A stretch of 64,000 nt of DNA from an uncultured Actinomycetes bacterium (GCA_937888775.1 CALAQT010000068.1:1-64000); one strand, 5' to 3'. Shown: positions 37,414 to 46,388, counted from the stretch's first letter. Numbers and translations are program-made. Notes: generated by a model from the letters alone, not told the origin.

Positions 37414-38007
37414 CTACTTGGTGTAGTTGGAGGTGGACGGGTACGGTGTCGTCTCGACCAGCGTGAGGGTGGACCCAGAGCACGAATAGGTGCCGGATCC
37501 GGGCGCGGGATCGGGCGGCGCCGTGGAGTTCGGCTCGTGGACGCCGTCAAGCACGTAGTTGGTAAACGTGAATTGGCCTGACCCCCCACTGTCTACCCAC
37601 TGTCCCGCCATCGCGTGGAAAGTGAACTGTTCGGTGCCCCGGAGAACAAAGCTCAACGTGTGACCGCCCCCGGACCCGGAGTACGGGGCGGCGCTGGAAG
37701 GGTCGTCGGTTTCGTTGCCCGCGGCGGTCAGCGTGAACACGAAACCGGCTGCACCGGAGATCGTGATGGTGGCACCTGGAACCGTGCTTGTGTCGACATA
37801 GCTACGTGTTGTCCCCGTCCAGCGCCCGACCACGCACGGATCGCCGATGGCGAGCAGAGTTGCGGTAGGAGTCGCTGTCGCACTGGGAGCCACGGTGGAC
37901 GTCGGCCTCGCAGTCGACGGAGTCGGTGAACTCCCGCTTCCGCACGCGGTCGCGAAGAGCGACAGGGAAACGATCCCGCAGCGTAGGAATCTTGTTGGTA
38001 TCGGCAT
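37414..38007 (-). CDS. predicted lipoprotein, unknown function
   Basis: 197 aa. The signal peptide ends in a lipobox (SLSLFATAC-GSGSS), followed by a Ser/Thr/Pro-rich linker of about 30 residues and a compact beta-rich domain (CVVGRWTGTTRSYVDTST, FVFTLTAAGNETDD, YSCSGSTLTLVETTPYP). The pattern of a small beta-barrel or lipocalin-like fold with CVVGxW at the start occurs in many actinobacterial lipoproteins. No partner gene. Confidence 0.7.
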   Translation of the reverse strand: MPIPTRFLRCGIVSLSLFATACGSGSSPTPSTARPTSTVAPSATATPTATLLAIGDPCVVGRWTGTTRSYVDTSTVPGATITISGAAGFVFTLTAAGNETDDPSSAAPYSGSGGGHTLSFVLRGTEQFTFHAMAGQWVDSGGSGQFTFTNYVLDGVHEPNSTAPPDPAPGSGTYSCSGSTLTLVETTPYPSTSNYTK

Positions 38008-38417
38008 TCCTTCGCAACCTCAATTACGCTTCCCGTACCGGAGCGTAGCCTACGCGCCCCATCGCCAGCTTGGTGGCGAGATCAGCCGACGGCGGTGCCG
38101 ACAACTACGACACCGGTCCCGTAGGTGAGCAGGAATAGCGCGCTGAGCACGAATAGTGCGCAGGTTCCCCGGGGGTGGGTTGGCGAAGCTGGAGAAGGAG
38201 GGATGTCCCATCGTGGCCGCGCCGCGGTATGACACGGTGACCGGCAACTCGCGCATGCAGCGCCTCGGCGATGGCGTGAAGGTCACCCTGAGGCAGCATC
38301 GCAAGCAGCCCTGCCACGCGGCGTTCATCACTAGCCGAGGCGAGGTGGCGTATGTCTGCACCGACCGCGGCCGCCACGCCGGCGAGGCCGGCAGTGGCGT
38401 CCTCGACCTCAAGGCCG
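38008..38417. other. no supported gene
   Basis: About 410 bases with weak opposing frames (for example 38105-38377 on the minus strand) that I do not recognise and that have no clear ribosome site. Lies just downstream of the tRNA 3' end. Confidence 0.35.
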
Positions 38418-38492
38418 TGGAGCGGGAGAAGGGGTTCGAACCCTCGACCCTTACCTTGGCAAGGTAATGCTCTACCACTGAGCTACTCCCGC
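38418..38492 (-). tRNA. tRNA-Gly(GCC), intact
   Basis: 75 nt with encoded CCA. Acceptor GCGGGAG/CTCCCGC, D arm AGCTCAGTGGTAGAGC, anticodon stem-loop TTACC-TTGCCAA-GGTAA with anticodon GCC, T arm GAGGGTTCGAACCCC. All stems pair. The part from the anticodon stem to CCA is repeated four times to the left (192, 4371, 25276, 32511), so this is the likely parent site. Confidence 0.95.
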
Positions 38493-38532
38493 TCGCGGCG
38501 GCGAGTATATCGCAGGCCTCGCGAGGCCCCAG

Positions 38533-39321
38533 TCAGTGCCCGGTGAACTCAGTCGCGCGCTTGCTCATGAACGCCATCACGCCCTCGCCGAAGTCGCTGG
38601 TCTGCGCTGCGGCCGCCTGGGCATCCGCTTCGCGGGCCAGCTGGGTGTCGAGATCGCTGTCGTGCGAGAGGCTGAAGAGCTTCTTGATCATCCCCGCGGA
38701 GCGCGGGCCGCGGGCGAGGCGGCCGGCGAACTCCGCCGTACAGCGGGCGAGATCCTCGTCGGCCACCACGCGGTGCACCAGGCCCAGTCGCAGCGCCTCC
38801 GCGGAGTCGACGGTCTCGCCGAGCATGGCCAGCTCGAGCGCCTTCGCCGTGCCCACCAGGCGGGGGAGGAAGTAACTGCTGCCGGCGTCCGGCACCAGGC
38901 CGATGCGCACGAAGGCCTGGATGAAGGACGCCGACTCTCCGGCAATGCGGAAGTCAGCTGCCAGGGCCAGGGACATCCCCGCGCCGGCGGCAACCCCGTT
39001 GACCGACGCCACCACCGGCTTCTCCAGGTCGCGCATGGCGTGGATCATCGGGTGGTAGTGATCGCGGAGATGGCCGCGAATATCGACGTCGGGGTTGTCC
39101 ATGCCGGCGCGCAGGTCCTGCCCGGAGCAGAAGCCCCGTCCGGCGCCGGTGATGACCACGACGCGGACGCTGTCATCGGTGGCGGCCTCGCGGCAGCCAC
39201 CGGCGATGGCGTCGAGGACATCGTCGGTGAGGCCGTTGAGGACCTCGGGGCGGTTGAGCGTGAGGGTCAGGATCCCGGCCTCACGGGTACTCAAGACGAC
39301 GGGCGCGGTGCTGATCGACAT
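38533..39321 (-). CDS. enoyl-CoA hydratase/isomerase (PaaG-like)
   Basis: 262 aa crotonase-fold protein. The oxyanion-hole segments VVITGAGRGFCSGQDLRAGM and VNGVAAGAGMSLALAADFRI are intact. The catalytic region reads RIGLVPDAGSSYFLPRLVG, with Asp after Pro as in phenylacetate-pathway isomerase PaaG rather than the two Glu residues of classic hydratases. The C-terminus AFMSKRATEFTGH is also typical. It acts in cytosolic acyl-CoA metabolism. No other paa genes are in view, so the pathway is uncertain. Confidence 0.85.
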   Translation of the reverse strand: MSISTAPVVLSTREAGILTLTLNRPEVLNGLTDDVLDAIAGGCREAATDDSVRVVVITGAGRGFCSGQDLRAGMDNPDVDIRGHLRDHYHPMIHAMRDLEKPVVASVNGVAAGAGMSLALAADFRIAGESASFIQAFVRIGLVPDAGSSYFLPRLVGTAKALELAMLGETVDSAEALRLGLVHRVVADEDLARCTAEFAGRLARGPRSAGMIKKLFSLSHDSDLDTQLAREADAQAAAAQTSDFGEGVMAFMSKRATEFTGH

Positions 39322-39344
39322 GGGGGCACTCTACCGCTGCCGTT

Positions 39345-39668
39345 CTAGGGTTGGGCACCCACCCGCTCGCCCAATTCGTGCAGCCGCTCGTACGTGTAGA
39401 TGCCCGTGTTGTGGCCGTCATCCCACACCACGTTGAGCCCGTAGGAGCCGACCAGTGAGATGTCGGCGAGGTCGTCCTCGCCGGGCTCCAGGCTGGGACG
39501 CACCGCGAACCGCCCCGCGCTGCCCATCTCGCCATGGCAGGCGGCGCACGGGCAGGCGCGGCGCAGCACGTCGAAAGGGATCCGATGCACGCCACCGTCG
39601 TCCCACTCGATCAGCAGGGCGCGGGTGGGCTCGTCGTAATCGAAGCGGAGGGGCCGCAGCGCGCTCAC
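39345..39668 (-). CDS. DUF971-domain protein
   Basis: 107 aa, one DUF971 domain (gamma-butyrobetaine hydroxylase N-terminal-like): LIEWDDGGVHRIPFDVLRRA, the Cys cluster CPCAACHGE, and the hallmark GSYGLNVVWDDGHNTGIYTY. The CxxC pairs probably bind metal. Such proteins occur near Fe-S cluster genes in other genomes; none are seen here. Lies 23 bases upstream of the hydratase gene on the same strand, so possibly co-transcribed. Confidence 0.88.
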   Translation of the reverse strand: MSALRPLRFDYDEPTRALLIEWDDGGVHRIPFDVLRRACPCAACHGEMGSAGRFAVRPSLEPGEDDLADISLVGSYGLNVVWDDGHNTGIYTYERLHELGERVGAQP

Positions 39669-39816
39669 GCCGCCAGCATAGGGACGATGCCGGCACGGAG
39701 GTCAGCCAGTGGCTGTGGCTCCGCTGCGGGCCGAAAACGAGAGTTCTCTGAGAAGCCCGCGCCGCGGCCCCGTTTTCCACGTCCTCTCAGAAACGCTCTG
39801 CACACTCGGCAGCGAG

Positions 39817-41259
39817 ATGAATCCCCTCCACCTCCGCCTCAGCCGCCGCCAGGCGCTCGGTGTCGCCGCCGGTGGCGCCCTGGGCGCCGCGGCCGTCGGT
39901 TTCGGGCTCGACGAGCTCATCGGCTCCTCGCCGCGGCTCGCCGCCGTCAGCGCCGGCGGCTGGCCCAGCCCGCTCAACGACCCCCGCGCCCGCGCGGCCC
40001 ACCTCCTGCGCCGCGCCGGCTTCGGCTACACGCAGTCCGACCTCGACAGCGCCGCCACGCTCTCGTACGACGACCTCGTCGACCGGCTGGTCAGCCAGCG
40101 GCCCGATTCGCTGGCGGCACCCGCGGACGTCACCAACCACAACGCCTTCACGGCGGCGTGGTACACGCACATGGCCACCACCACCTCGCAGTTGCCCGAG
40201 CGGATGACGCTGTTCTGGCATGGTGTGCTGACCAGCGACTACCGCAACGCGGCGCGCCTGCCGTTCGTGTTTCAGCAGAACGCCCTGCAGCGCAGCGCCG
40301 GACTCACCGACCTGCGCAGCCTCCTCTCTGCCACCACGCGCGACCCGCTGATGATGCGCTACCTCAACCTCGATGCCAGCACGGCCACCGCGCCCAACGA
40401 GAACTACGCCCGCGAGCTGATGGAGCTGTTCACACTGGGCCCGGGCAACTACAGCGAGACGGACGTGCGGGAGGCGGCGCGCGCGCTCAGCGGCCTGCGC
40501 ATCCAGCTCTACGACGCGAGCGGTTCGCGGATCGCTCAGCCCAAGCTGGACAAGAACAATCCTCAGGCATACGTCGACCAGGTCAACGCCCTGGTGCGTG
40601 CCGGGGCGACGTACCGGGGCACCCTCGTCGCCCGCCAGCACGATGCCGGCGTCAAGACGTTCCTCGGGCGAACCGGCAACCTCGGCGCGGATGACGTCAT
40701 CGACACCGTCCTCGCCCAGCCCGCCTGCGCACCGTTCGTCACCCGCCGGGCCATGACCTTCTTCGCCACCCCGTCGCCGTCCGACAGCGATGTCAACGCC
40801 ATCGCCACCCAGTTCCGTGACAGCCGGTACGACATCCGCACCCTGATGCGCGCCATCTTCCGCAGCACGGCGTTCACCGCGCCGGCCAACTACCGCTCGC
40901 TGATGCGCTCACCCACCGACTACATGGTGGCCGCGATGCGGGCCCTCAACCAACCGGCGCTGGCCGCGGTCGCCGTCCGCTCGGCCGCGGGCATGGACCA
41001 GTTTCTCTACGACCCGCCCAACGTCGCCGGATGGCCGTCCAACTCCGGCTGGGTCAGCTCGTCGACGCTGCTCGGCCGGGTCAACTTCGCGACGGCCGCG
41101 ACGACCCGAATGACAGCGCTTCCCGACCCCGCCGCCGCGGTGCGCACCCAGCTCGACAGCGTCCTCGGCTCCGACACCTCCGCGGCCATCCGCGCCGCGG
41201 GGAGCGATGCCGACCGCTGGTTCGCACTGCTCGCCAGCCCTGAATTCCAACTCAAGTGA
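39817..41259 (+). CDS. DUF1800 protein, Tat-exported
   Basis: 480 aa from ATG 39817. The N-terminus has a twin-arginine-like signal (LRLSRRQALGVAAGG). DUF1800 landmarks: DPRARAAHLLRRAGFGYTQS, PERMTLFWHGVLTSD, DPLMMRYLNLDASTATAPNE and NYARELMELFTLGPGNYSET, DVREAARALSGL, and LYDPPNVAGWPSNSGWVSSS near the end. It is always found with a DUF1501 partner, encoded here ten bases downstream. The pair is exported and of unknown biochemical function. Confidence 0.9.
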   Translation: MNPLHLRLSRRQALGVAAGGALGAAAVGFGLDELIGSSPRLAAVSAGGWPSPLNDPRARAAHLLRRAGFGYTQSDLDSAATLSYDDLVDRLVSQRPDSLAAPADVTNHNAFTAAWYTHMATTTSQLPERMTLFWHGVLTSDYRNAARLPFVFQQNALQRSAGLTDLRSLLSATTRDPLMMRYLNLDASTATAPNENYARELMELFTLGPGNYSETDVREAARALSGLRIQLYDASGSRIAQPKLDKNNPQAYVDQVNALVRAGATYRGTLVARQHDAGVKTFLGRTGNLGADDVIDTVLAQPACAPFVTRRAMTFFATPSPSDSDVNAIATQFRDSRYDIRTLMRAIFRSTAFTAPANYRSLMRSPTDYMVAAMRALNQPALAAVAVRSAAGMDQFLYDPPNVAGWPSNSGWVSSSTLLGRVNFATAATTRMTALPDPAAAVRTQLDSVLGSDTSAAIRAAGSDADRWFALLASPEFQLK

Positions 41260-41269
41260 GGTTGCCACG

Positions 41270-42505
41270 ATGAGCGTCACCCGCCGCGACTTTCTCGCCG
41301 CCGGCCTCGTCGGCGCCGCCAGTGGCGTCATCGTGCCCCCGGTGTTCGCCAAGGGCGTGTTCGCCGCCGGCATCGAGGGCATCCACAACAACCGCGTCCT
41401 CGTCGTGCTCCAGCTCGCCGGCGGCAACGACGGTCTCAACACGGTGGTGCCGTACGCCGACCCCGCGTATATGACCGCCAGGCCGACGCTGGGCATCAAG
41501 CCCGAGAGCGTGCTCCACCTCGACGCCTCCGCCGGCCTCAACCCGGCGCTGACCGGGCTCAAGTCGCTCTACGACAGCGGTCAGCTCGCCGTCGTCCGCG
41601 GCGTCGGCTACGACACGCCCTCGTACTCGCACTTCGAGAACCTGTGCGTGTGGGAGTACGCCGACCCGAGGCGCATCCAGACCGATGGCTGGCTGGGCAA
41701 GCTGCTCGCCAAGCAGATCGACTCCCAGGGCCACCCGCTGTCCGGCTGTGCGCTCGGCGAGGTGAGCACGCCGCCCGAGCTGCGCGCGACAAGTGCCACC
41801 GTCAGCGTCATTCAGTCGGTTGCCGCGTACGCGATCAAGGGGGGAGCCGGCCACCAGGGCACCGCACCGGCGCTCTACCGGCAGACACCAGGGATCTACG
41901 GAGCACTCTTCGACCAGGCGCTGAGCACGGCGGAGTCCGGCATGAAGACGCTCGCCGGCGGCGCGGCGAGCTACACGCCCGCGGCGAAGTACGCCGTGGC
42001 GGGGGCGACGCCGGCGGCGAACAGCCTGGCCTCGGCGCTGCAGCTCACCGCGCAGATGATCGTCACCGAGCCCTCGGTGAAGATCTGTCACGTCGTCATC
42101 AGCGGTTTCGACACCCACCAGGCGCAGGCGACCCGCCAGACGGCGCTGCTCGGCGAGCTCGACACCGCCGTCGCCGCGTTCATGCAGGACCTGACCGCCC
42201 ACGGCCAGGCCGACCGGGTGGTGCTCATGACCTGGTCGGAGTTCGGCAGGCGGATCAACGAGAACGGCAGCCAGGGCACCGACCACGGCGCCGCCGCGCC
42301 CCTCTTCATCGTGGGCAAGCCCGTCAAGGGCGGCCTCTACGGCGAGCAGCCCTCGCTGACCAGCACCATCGACGGCGGCAACCTCGAGTACATAGTGGAC
42401 TTCCGGAGCGTGTACCAGACGCTGATCCGCGACTGGCTGCAGGGCGACCCGGCCGCCGTCCTCGGCGCGTCGTATCCCGAGCTCCCGGTGATCAACGCCG
42501 CCTGA
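41270..42505 (+). CDS. DUF1501 protein, Tat-exported
   Basis: 411 aa from ATG 41270. Tat signal (SVTRRDFLAAGLVGAASGV). DUF1501 domain of the alkaline-phosphatase-like fold: VLVVLQLAGGNDGLNTVVPY, YSHFENLCVWEYADP, HVVISGFDTHQAQATRQT, VVLMTWSEFGRRINENGSQG and TDHGAAAPLFIVGKPVKGGL. The D-T-H and D-H-G motifs sit where phosphatase-superfamily metal ligands lie. It forms an operon with DUF1800. Confidence 0.92.
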   Translation: MSVTRRDFLAAGLVGAASGVIVPPVFAKGVFAAGIEGIHNNRVLVVLQLAGGNDGLNTVVPYADPAYMTARPTLGIKPESVLHLDASAGLNPALTGLKSLYDSGQLAVVRGVGYDTPSYSHFENLCVWEYADPRRIQTDGWLGKLLAKQIDSQGHPLSGCALGEVSTPPELRATSATVSVIQSVAAYAIKGGAGHQGTAPALYRQTPGIYGALFDQALSTAESGMKTLAGGAASYTPAAKYAVAGATPAANSLASALQLTAQMIVTEPSVKICHVVISGFDTHQAQATRQTALLGELDTAVAAFMQDLTAHGQADRVVLMTWSEFGRRINENGSQGTDHGAAAPLFIVGKPVKGGLYGEQPSLTSTIDGGNLEYIVDFRSVYQTLIRDWLQGDPAAVLGASYPELPVINAA

Positions 42506-42547
42506 CGCCGAGGCGATCGCGCCCGGCGGGGCGCTAGGCTCGCCGGC

Positions 42548-43027
42548 ATGACCGAACAGCTCAGCGGCGCCGCCTTCGAGGCGGAGCGCGATCTCCTTGC
42601 CACCAGCGACTTCCTCCGTCTGCTCGGCCTTCACTTCGATGAGGCCGGCCCCACTCGCATGGCCGGCTGGTTCGAGGTGGGACCGCAGCACCATCAGCCG
42701 TTCGGCATCCTCCACGGTGGCGTGCTCTGCTCGGTCGTCGAGACGATCGCGTCGATCGGGGCCTGGCTGGCGGTGCGCGACAGCGGCCGCACCGCGGTCG
42801 GGGTGGCCAACTCCACCGACTTCCTGCGCTCGACGACGGCCGGCCGGCTCGAGGTCGTCGGCACCGCCGTCCACCAGGGACGCACCCAGCAGCTCTGGGA
42901 CGTGGTCATCTCGCGCGCCGCCGATGGCAAGGAGGTGGCCAGGGGGCGGGTCAGGTTACAGAACATCGAGCAGCGCCAGGACGCCGGGCCGCGCCCGTCG
43001 CCGCGGGCAGCCGTACACTCGGACTGA
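42548..43027 (+). CDS. hotdog-fold thioesterase (PaaI type)
   Basis: 159 aa. HQPFGILHGGVLCSVVETIA carries the HGG motif of PaaI-type acyl-CoA thioesterases, and VGVANSTDFLRSTTAGRLEV is the second conserved strand. Cytosolic hydrolysis of aryl- or acyl-CoA is expected. The stop overlaps the NfeD gene start (TGATG). Confidence 0.88.
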   Translation: MTEQLSGAAFEAERDLLATSDFLRLLGLHFDEAGPTRMAGWFEVGPQHHQPFGILHGGVLCSVVETIASIGAWLAVRDSGRTAVGVANSTDFLRSTTAGRLEVVGTAVHQGRTQQLWDVVISRAADGKEVARGRVRLQNIEQRQDAGPRPSPRAAVHSD

Positions 43028-43473
43028 TGTTTGTCCTGTGGCTCGCCCTGGCGGTGGTCTTCGTCGCGGTCGAGGTGCACACGGGAGCGTTCTACGCGCT
43101 CTTCGTCGGCGTCGCCTCGGCGGCCGCGGCGATCATCGACCTTGTCGGTGGCGGCCTCTGGCTCCAGGGCGTGATCTTCGCGGTGGTCACCATGGGTGGG
43201 TGGGCCGTCGTCCGGCCGGCGCTCCGCGCCTTCTTCGACCACTCCGTGCCGATCAGCCAACTGCGCGGCATCCAGTCGAGCGTCGACGGCCTCGTCGGCC
43301 AGCGGGCCATGACCGTCGACACGGTCGGCGATGAGCACCACCCGGGTCACGCGCTGCTCGCCGGTGATCGATGGCTGGCGGTGACGGAGACCCTCGACCC
43401 GCTTCCCTCCCAGGTGCCCGTCGTGGTCATCGGGGTTCGCGGCACCACGCTGCTGGTACGCCCCGCCCCGTGA
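43027..43473 (+). CDS. NfeD-family membrane protein
   Basis: 148 aa. Three N-terminal membrane helices (FVLWLALAVVFVAVEVHTGA; FYALFVGVASAAAAIIDLVG; LQGVIFAVVTMGGWAVVRPA) and a C-terminal OB-fold domain (SVDGLVGQRAMTVDTVGD to VVVIGVRGTTLLVRP). It is the short NfeD1b form that accompanies SPFH/stomatin proteins; the SPFH gene follows after 69 bases. Confidence 0.88.
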   Translation: MFVLWLALAVVFVAVEVHTGAFYALFVGVASAAAAIIDLVGGGLWLQGVIFAVVTMGGWAVVRPALRAFFDHSVPISQLRGIQSSVDGLVGQRAMTVDTVGDEHHPGHALLAGDRWLAVTETLDPLPSQVPVVVIGVRGTTLLVRPAP

Positions 43474-43542
43474 TCAGCCGACCGACAGCATCCCACCCGG
43501 CGCCGTCACCGCGGCGCCGCGCGACCTCAGAAGGGAGTCACC

Positions 43543-44505
43543 GTGGATAACACCGGCACCATCGTCGCCTTCATCGTCATCGCGGTCGCGGCGATCCTCA
43601 TCATCATCGCGCTGGCGCAGTCGATCAACGTCGTGCAGCAGGGCTACGTCGGCGTTGTGCAGCGGTTCGGCAGGTACGTGGCGCCGGTGCGGTCTCCCGG
43701 CGTTGCCATCATCGTCCCGTTCGTCGATCACCTGGTGCGGGTCGACATGCGCGAGACGCCGCGCACGGGTGACCGCCAGGAGGTGATCACCGCCGACAAC
43801 GTGGCCGTGGCCGTCAACGCGACCATCTTCAGCCAGGTCGTCGACGCTCAGGCGGCACTGTTCGCGGTGTCCAACTATTTCATCGCCATCGACCAGCAGG
43901 CGCGCACCACGCTGCGTAACGCGTTCGGCAACGTCACGCTCGACCAGGCCCTCTCCCAGCGCGAGCGCATCAACGCCAGCATGCAGGAGCAGATGGAGCA
44001 GGTCACCGACAAGTGGGGGATCCGCATCAGCCGGATCGAGATCGTCGACATCACCCCACCGGCGCAGATCCTCCAGGCGATGGCCCTGCAGAAGCAGGCC
44101 GACCAGGAGAAGCGCGCCCGGATCCTCCAGTCAGAGGGCCAGCAGATGTCGGCGGTCAACATCTCCGACGGCAACCGGCAGGCCGCGATCAAGAACGCCG
44201 AGGGTGAGCGGCAATCGGCCATCCTTCGCGCCGAGGGCCAGCGGCAGGCACTGATCCTCGAGGCCGAGGGCCGCGCGCAGGCCATCTCCACTGTGTACGC
44301 GGCCATCAAGGCCGCCGCGCCGGACCCGACGCTGGTCGCCATCCTCCAGCTGGACACGCTGTCGAAGTTCGCCGACAGCGACAACACCACCATCGTCGTA
44401 CCCGCCGAGTCGGCGGCACTGCTCGGTGCCGCGCAGGCGCTGCGGTCGGTGATCCGCGACGCCCCCTCGTTCACGCCGCCGCAGGCGCCCGCGCCGCCGG
44501 GCTGA
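43543..44505 (+). CDS. SPFH/Band 7 protein (stomatin/QmcA-like)
   Basis: 320 aa from GTG 43543. One N-terminal membrane helix (FIVIAVAAILIIIALAQSIN), then the Band 7 domain (VQQGYVGVVQRFGRYVAPVR, PFVDHLVRVDMRETPRTGDR, RTTLRNAFGNVTLDQALSQR) and a coiled-coil region (KQADQEKRARILQSEGQQ and AEGERQSAILRAEGQRQA), ending in a Pro/Ala tail. It forms membrane scaffolds with the NfeD partner. Complete. Confidence 0.92.
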   Translation: MDNTGTIVAFIVIAVAAILIIIALAQSINVVQQGYVGVVQRFGRYVAPVRSPGVAIIVPFVDHLVRVDMRETPRTGDRQEVITADNVAVAVNATIFSQVVDAQAALFAVSNYFIAIDQQARTTLRNAFGNVTLDQALSQRERINASMQEQMEQVTDKWGIRISRIEIVDITPPAQILQAMALQKQADQEKRARILQSEGQQMSAVNISDGNRQAAIKNAEGERQSAILRAEGQRQALILEAEGRAQAISTVYAAIKAAAPDPTLVAILQLDTLSKFADSDNTTIVVPAESAALLGAAQALRSVIRDAPSFTPPQAPAPPG

Positions 44506-44545
44506 CCGGCTCCTCCTTCGCCGACGGCACGTACCATGGAGCGGT

Positions 44546-45565
44546 ATGACCGCAAGTCCGCTGCTGCACCCGCACGTCGACCCGCTCGGCGACCTGCCGC
44601 TCGCGTTCGACTACGACCACGTCTCGCTGGTGCCACGGGTGGCCTCGACGCTCACCCACCGCGCCGACGCGGAGCCCGAGGTGACCGTCGGCCCGGTGCG
44701 CCTGCGCCTTCCGCTGCTCGGCGCGCCGATGCCCGACGTGTGCGGTCCGGAGATGTGCCGCGCGCTCGCCGCCGGCGGGGCGCTCGGGGTGCTGCACCGG
44801 TTCCAGCCGGTGGACGAGCAGGTGGCGGAGTTCAGCGCGTCACACGACGCCGCGCCGATGACCGTGGGCGCAGCCGTGGGGGTGACCGGTGACTTCCACG
44901 ACCGCTTCAGCGGGTTGTACGGCGCCGGCTGCCGCATCGTCTGCCTCGACACCGCCAACGGCGCCCACGAGCAGGTTGGCGCGGCGGTGGAGTGGATCCG
45001 AGAGCAGGCCGACGACGTGTTCATCATCGCCGGCAACGTCGCCACCGCCGAGGCGTTCCGCTGGCTGGAGGACCGCGGCGCCGACGCCATCCGGGTGGGC
45101 ATCGCCGGGGGCAGTGTGTGTGAGACGCGCACCGAGACGGCGGTGTACGCGCCCACCCCGCACGCCGTCGCCGAGGCGGCGCAGGTGCGGCGGCGCGCTC
45201 TGATCATCGGCGACAGCGGGATCCGCAACCCGGCCGACATGTGCAAGCTGCTCGCCCTCGGCGCCGACCTGGTGATGGTCGGATCGGCCCTCGCCGGTAC
45301 CCGCGAGGCGCCCGGCCGGGTCATCGTCCTCGATGGCAACAAGTTCAAGATCATGCGCGGCGCGGCGTCATTCTCGGTGCAGCAGCAGGCCGGCACCGAG
45401 GACCCGGGCCACGTCGAGGGCACCGAGACGATGGTGCCCTACAAGGGTGGCGTCGACGACGTCGTGTCGCGGTATCTCGCCGGTCTGCGCAGTTCGATGT
45501 CATACATGGACGCTCACACCCTCGAGGAATACAGGGAGAACGTCAGCTTCATCGTGCTGTGCTGA
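44546..45565 (+). CDS. GMP reductase/IMP dehydrogenase-family protein
   Basis: 339 aa, (beta/alpha)8 barrel without CBS domains, so closer in size to GMP reductase. FDYDHVSLVPRVAS is the N-terminal family start and AGNVATAEAFRWLEDRGADA the barrel core. The catalytic loop reads RVGIAGGSVCETRTETAVYA, with active-site Cys present, but IAGGSVCETR replaces the GPGSxCTTR of classic enzymes. GSALAGTREAPGRVIVLDGN follows, and the flap segment PYKGGVDDVVSRYLAGLRSS. Probably purine-nucleotide interconversion; exact reaction uncertain because of the Thr-to-Glu change. Converges with the GDPD gene with a 17-base overlap. Confidence 0.8.
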   Translation: MTASPLLHPHVDPLGDLPLAFDYDHVSLVPRVASTLTHRADAEPEVTVGPVRLRLPLLGAPMPDVCGPEMCRALAAGGALGVLHRFQPVDEQVAEFSASHDAAPMTVGAAVGVTGDFHDRFSGLYGAGCRIVCLDTANGAHEQVGAAVEWIREQADDVFIIAGNVATAEAFRWLEDRGADAIRVGIAGGSVCETRTETAVYAPTPHAVAEAAQVRRRALIIGDSGIRNPADMCKLLALGADLVMVGSALAGTREAPGRVIVLDGNKFKIMRGAASFSVQQQAGTEDPGHVEGTETMVPYKGGVDDVVSRYLAGLRSSMSYMDAHTLEEYRENVSFIVLC

Positions 45566-46280
45566 CGGCGGCGGCGGCACGCCGACGGCCGTCTGCTTCG
45601 AGCGCCGCCACCATGCCGGCGGTGTCGTCGCAGAACACACCGTCGACGCCGCTGGCGAGGATGCGCGCCGCGGCGGCTCCGGTGCGAGCGCCCCACCCGA
45701 AGACCAGCAGGCCGCTGTCCTGGAGCACGGCCACGCGCGCGGGCGTGCACGTGCGGTGGTAGAGGTTGAGGGCGTCGACACCCGCCGTGCGCAGCTCCGC
45801 AGCGCGGCGCGCGGAGCTGGCGGTGCGGATCAAGAGGGTCGGGAAGACGAGGCGAACGTCTGGGTAGCTGCGCCGCCACCGTGTGACCGTGTCGAGGCGC
45901 CAGTAGGTGAGCCACAGCCGCGACGGGTCACCGTGTTCGCGCGCGATGCGGACCACCTGGTCGACGGCGGCCGGTGCGGTCATGTCGAGCGCGACGTCGA
46001 TGGTCGGCCCGCATTCGCGGTACACGTCCTCGAGGGAGGGGACGTGCCCGGGGAGCTGAGCGCGGCGAAGGCGGGACACGGGGCGGCCGAAGCGGCCCAC
46101 GATCCCCGGATGGATGAGCACCGGCACACCGTCGGCGGTGAGCGCGACGTCGCTCTCGATGCCCGTTGCGCCCATCACCCACGAGCGCCTGAACGCGGTC
46201 AGGGTGTTCTGGTGACGGCGCTGCAGCGCGCCGCCACGGTGGGCGAAGCCGATGGCCGGCTGTCGCGCGGGCCGGGTCAC
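45549..46280 (-). CDS. glycerophosphodiester phosphodiesterase-family protein
   Basis: 243 aa from GTG 46280, the last start before the conserved IGFAHRGGALQRRHQNTLTA. GDPD TIM-barrel motifs: AHRGG, then ATGIESDVALTADGVPVLIH (metal-binding E and D). LLVFGWGARTGAAAARILAS and GVDGVFCDDTAGMV close the barrel. The HD of the usual VxxHD loop is HP here (LIHPGIVGRFG), an uncommon change. No signal peptide, so it is predicted cytosolic. Hydrolysis of glycerophosphodiesters is likely but the substituted loop leaves some doubt. Confidence 0.82.
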   Translation of the reverse strand: MTRPARQPAIGFAHRGGALQRRHQNTLTAFRRSWVMGATGIESDVALTADGVPVLIHPGIVGRFGRPVSRLRRAQLPGHVPSLEDVYRECGPTIDVALDMTAPAAVDQVVRIAREHGDPSRLWLTYWRLDTVTRWRRSYPDVRLVFPTLLIRTASSARRAAELRTAGVDALNLYHRTCTPARVAVLQDSGLLVFGWGARTGAAAARILASGVDGVFCDDTAGMVAALEADGRRRAAAAVSTAR

Positions 46281-46388
46281 GCTGGCGAACGGCGGGGACA
46301 GCTCTCCGGCACCGGGACCACGGTACGCGATGAGCCGGACAGGGTGACCTCCGCGGTGGGCGCGGTCTCGGCCGCGTAGGCTTGGCGC

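Noticed and set aside
38156..38467. A plus-strand frame ending inside tRNA-Gly
   Set aside because: It runs through the tRNA gene (peptide REKGFEPSTLTLAR is translated tRNA) and has no supported start or family.
39733..39790. gaaaacg/cgttttc inverted repeat upstream of DUF1800 as a terminator or riboswitch
   Set aside because: Arms are far apart and no U-tract or known riboswitch core is visible; could be chance in this sequence.
41252..42874. A 540-codon open frame antisense to DUF1501 and the thioesterase
   Set aside because: Spans two well-supported genes on the other strand and has no recognisable domain.
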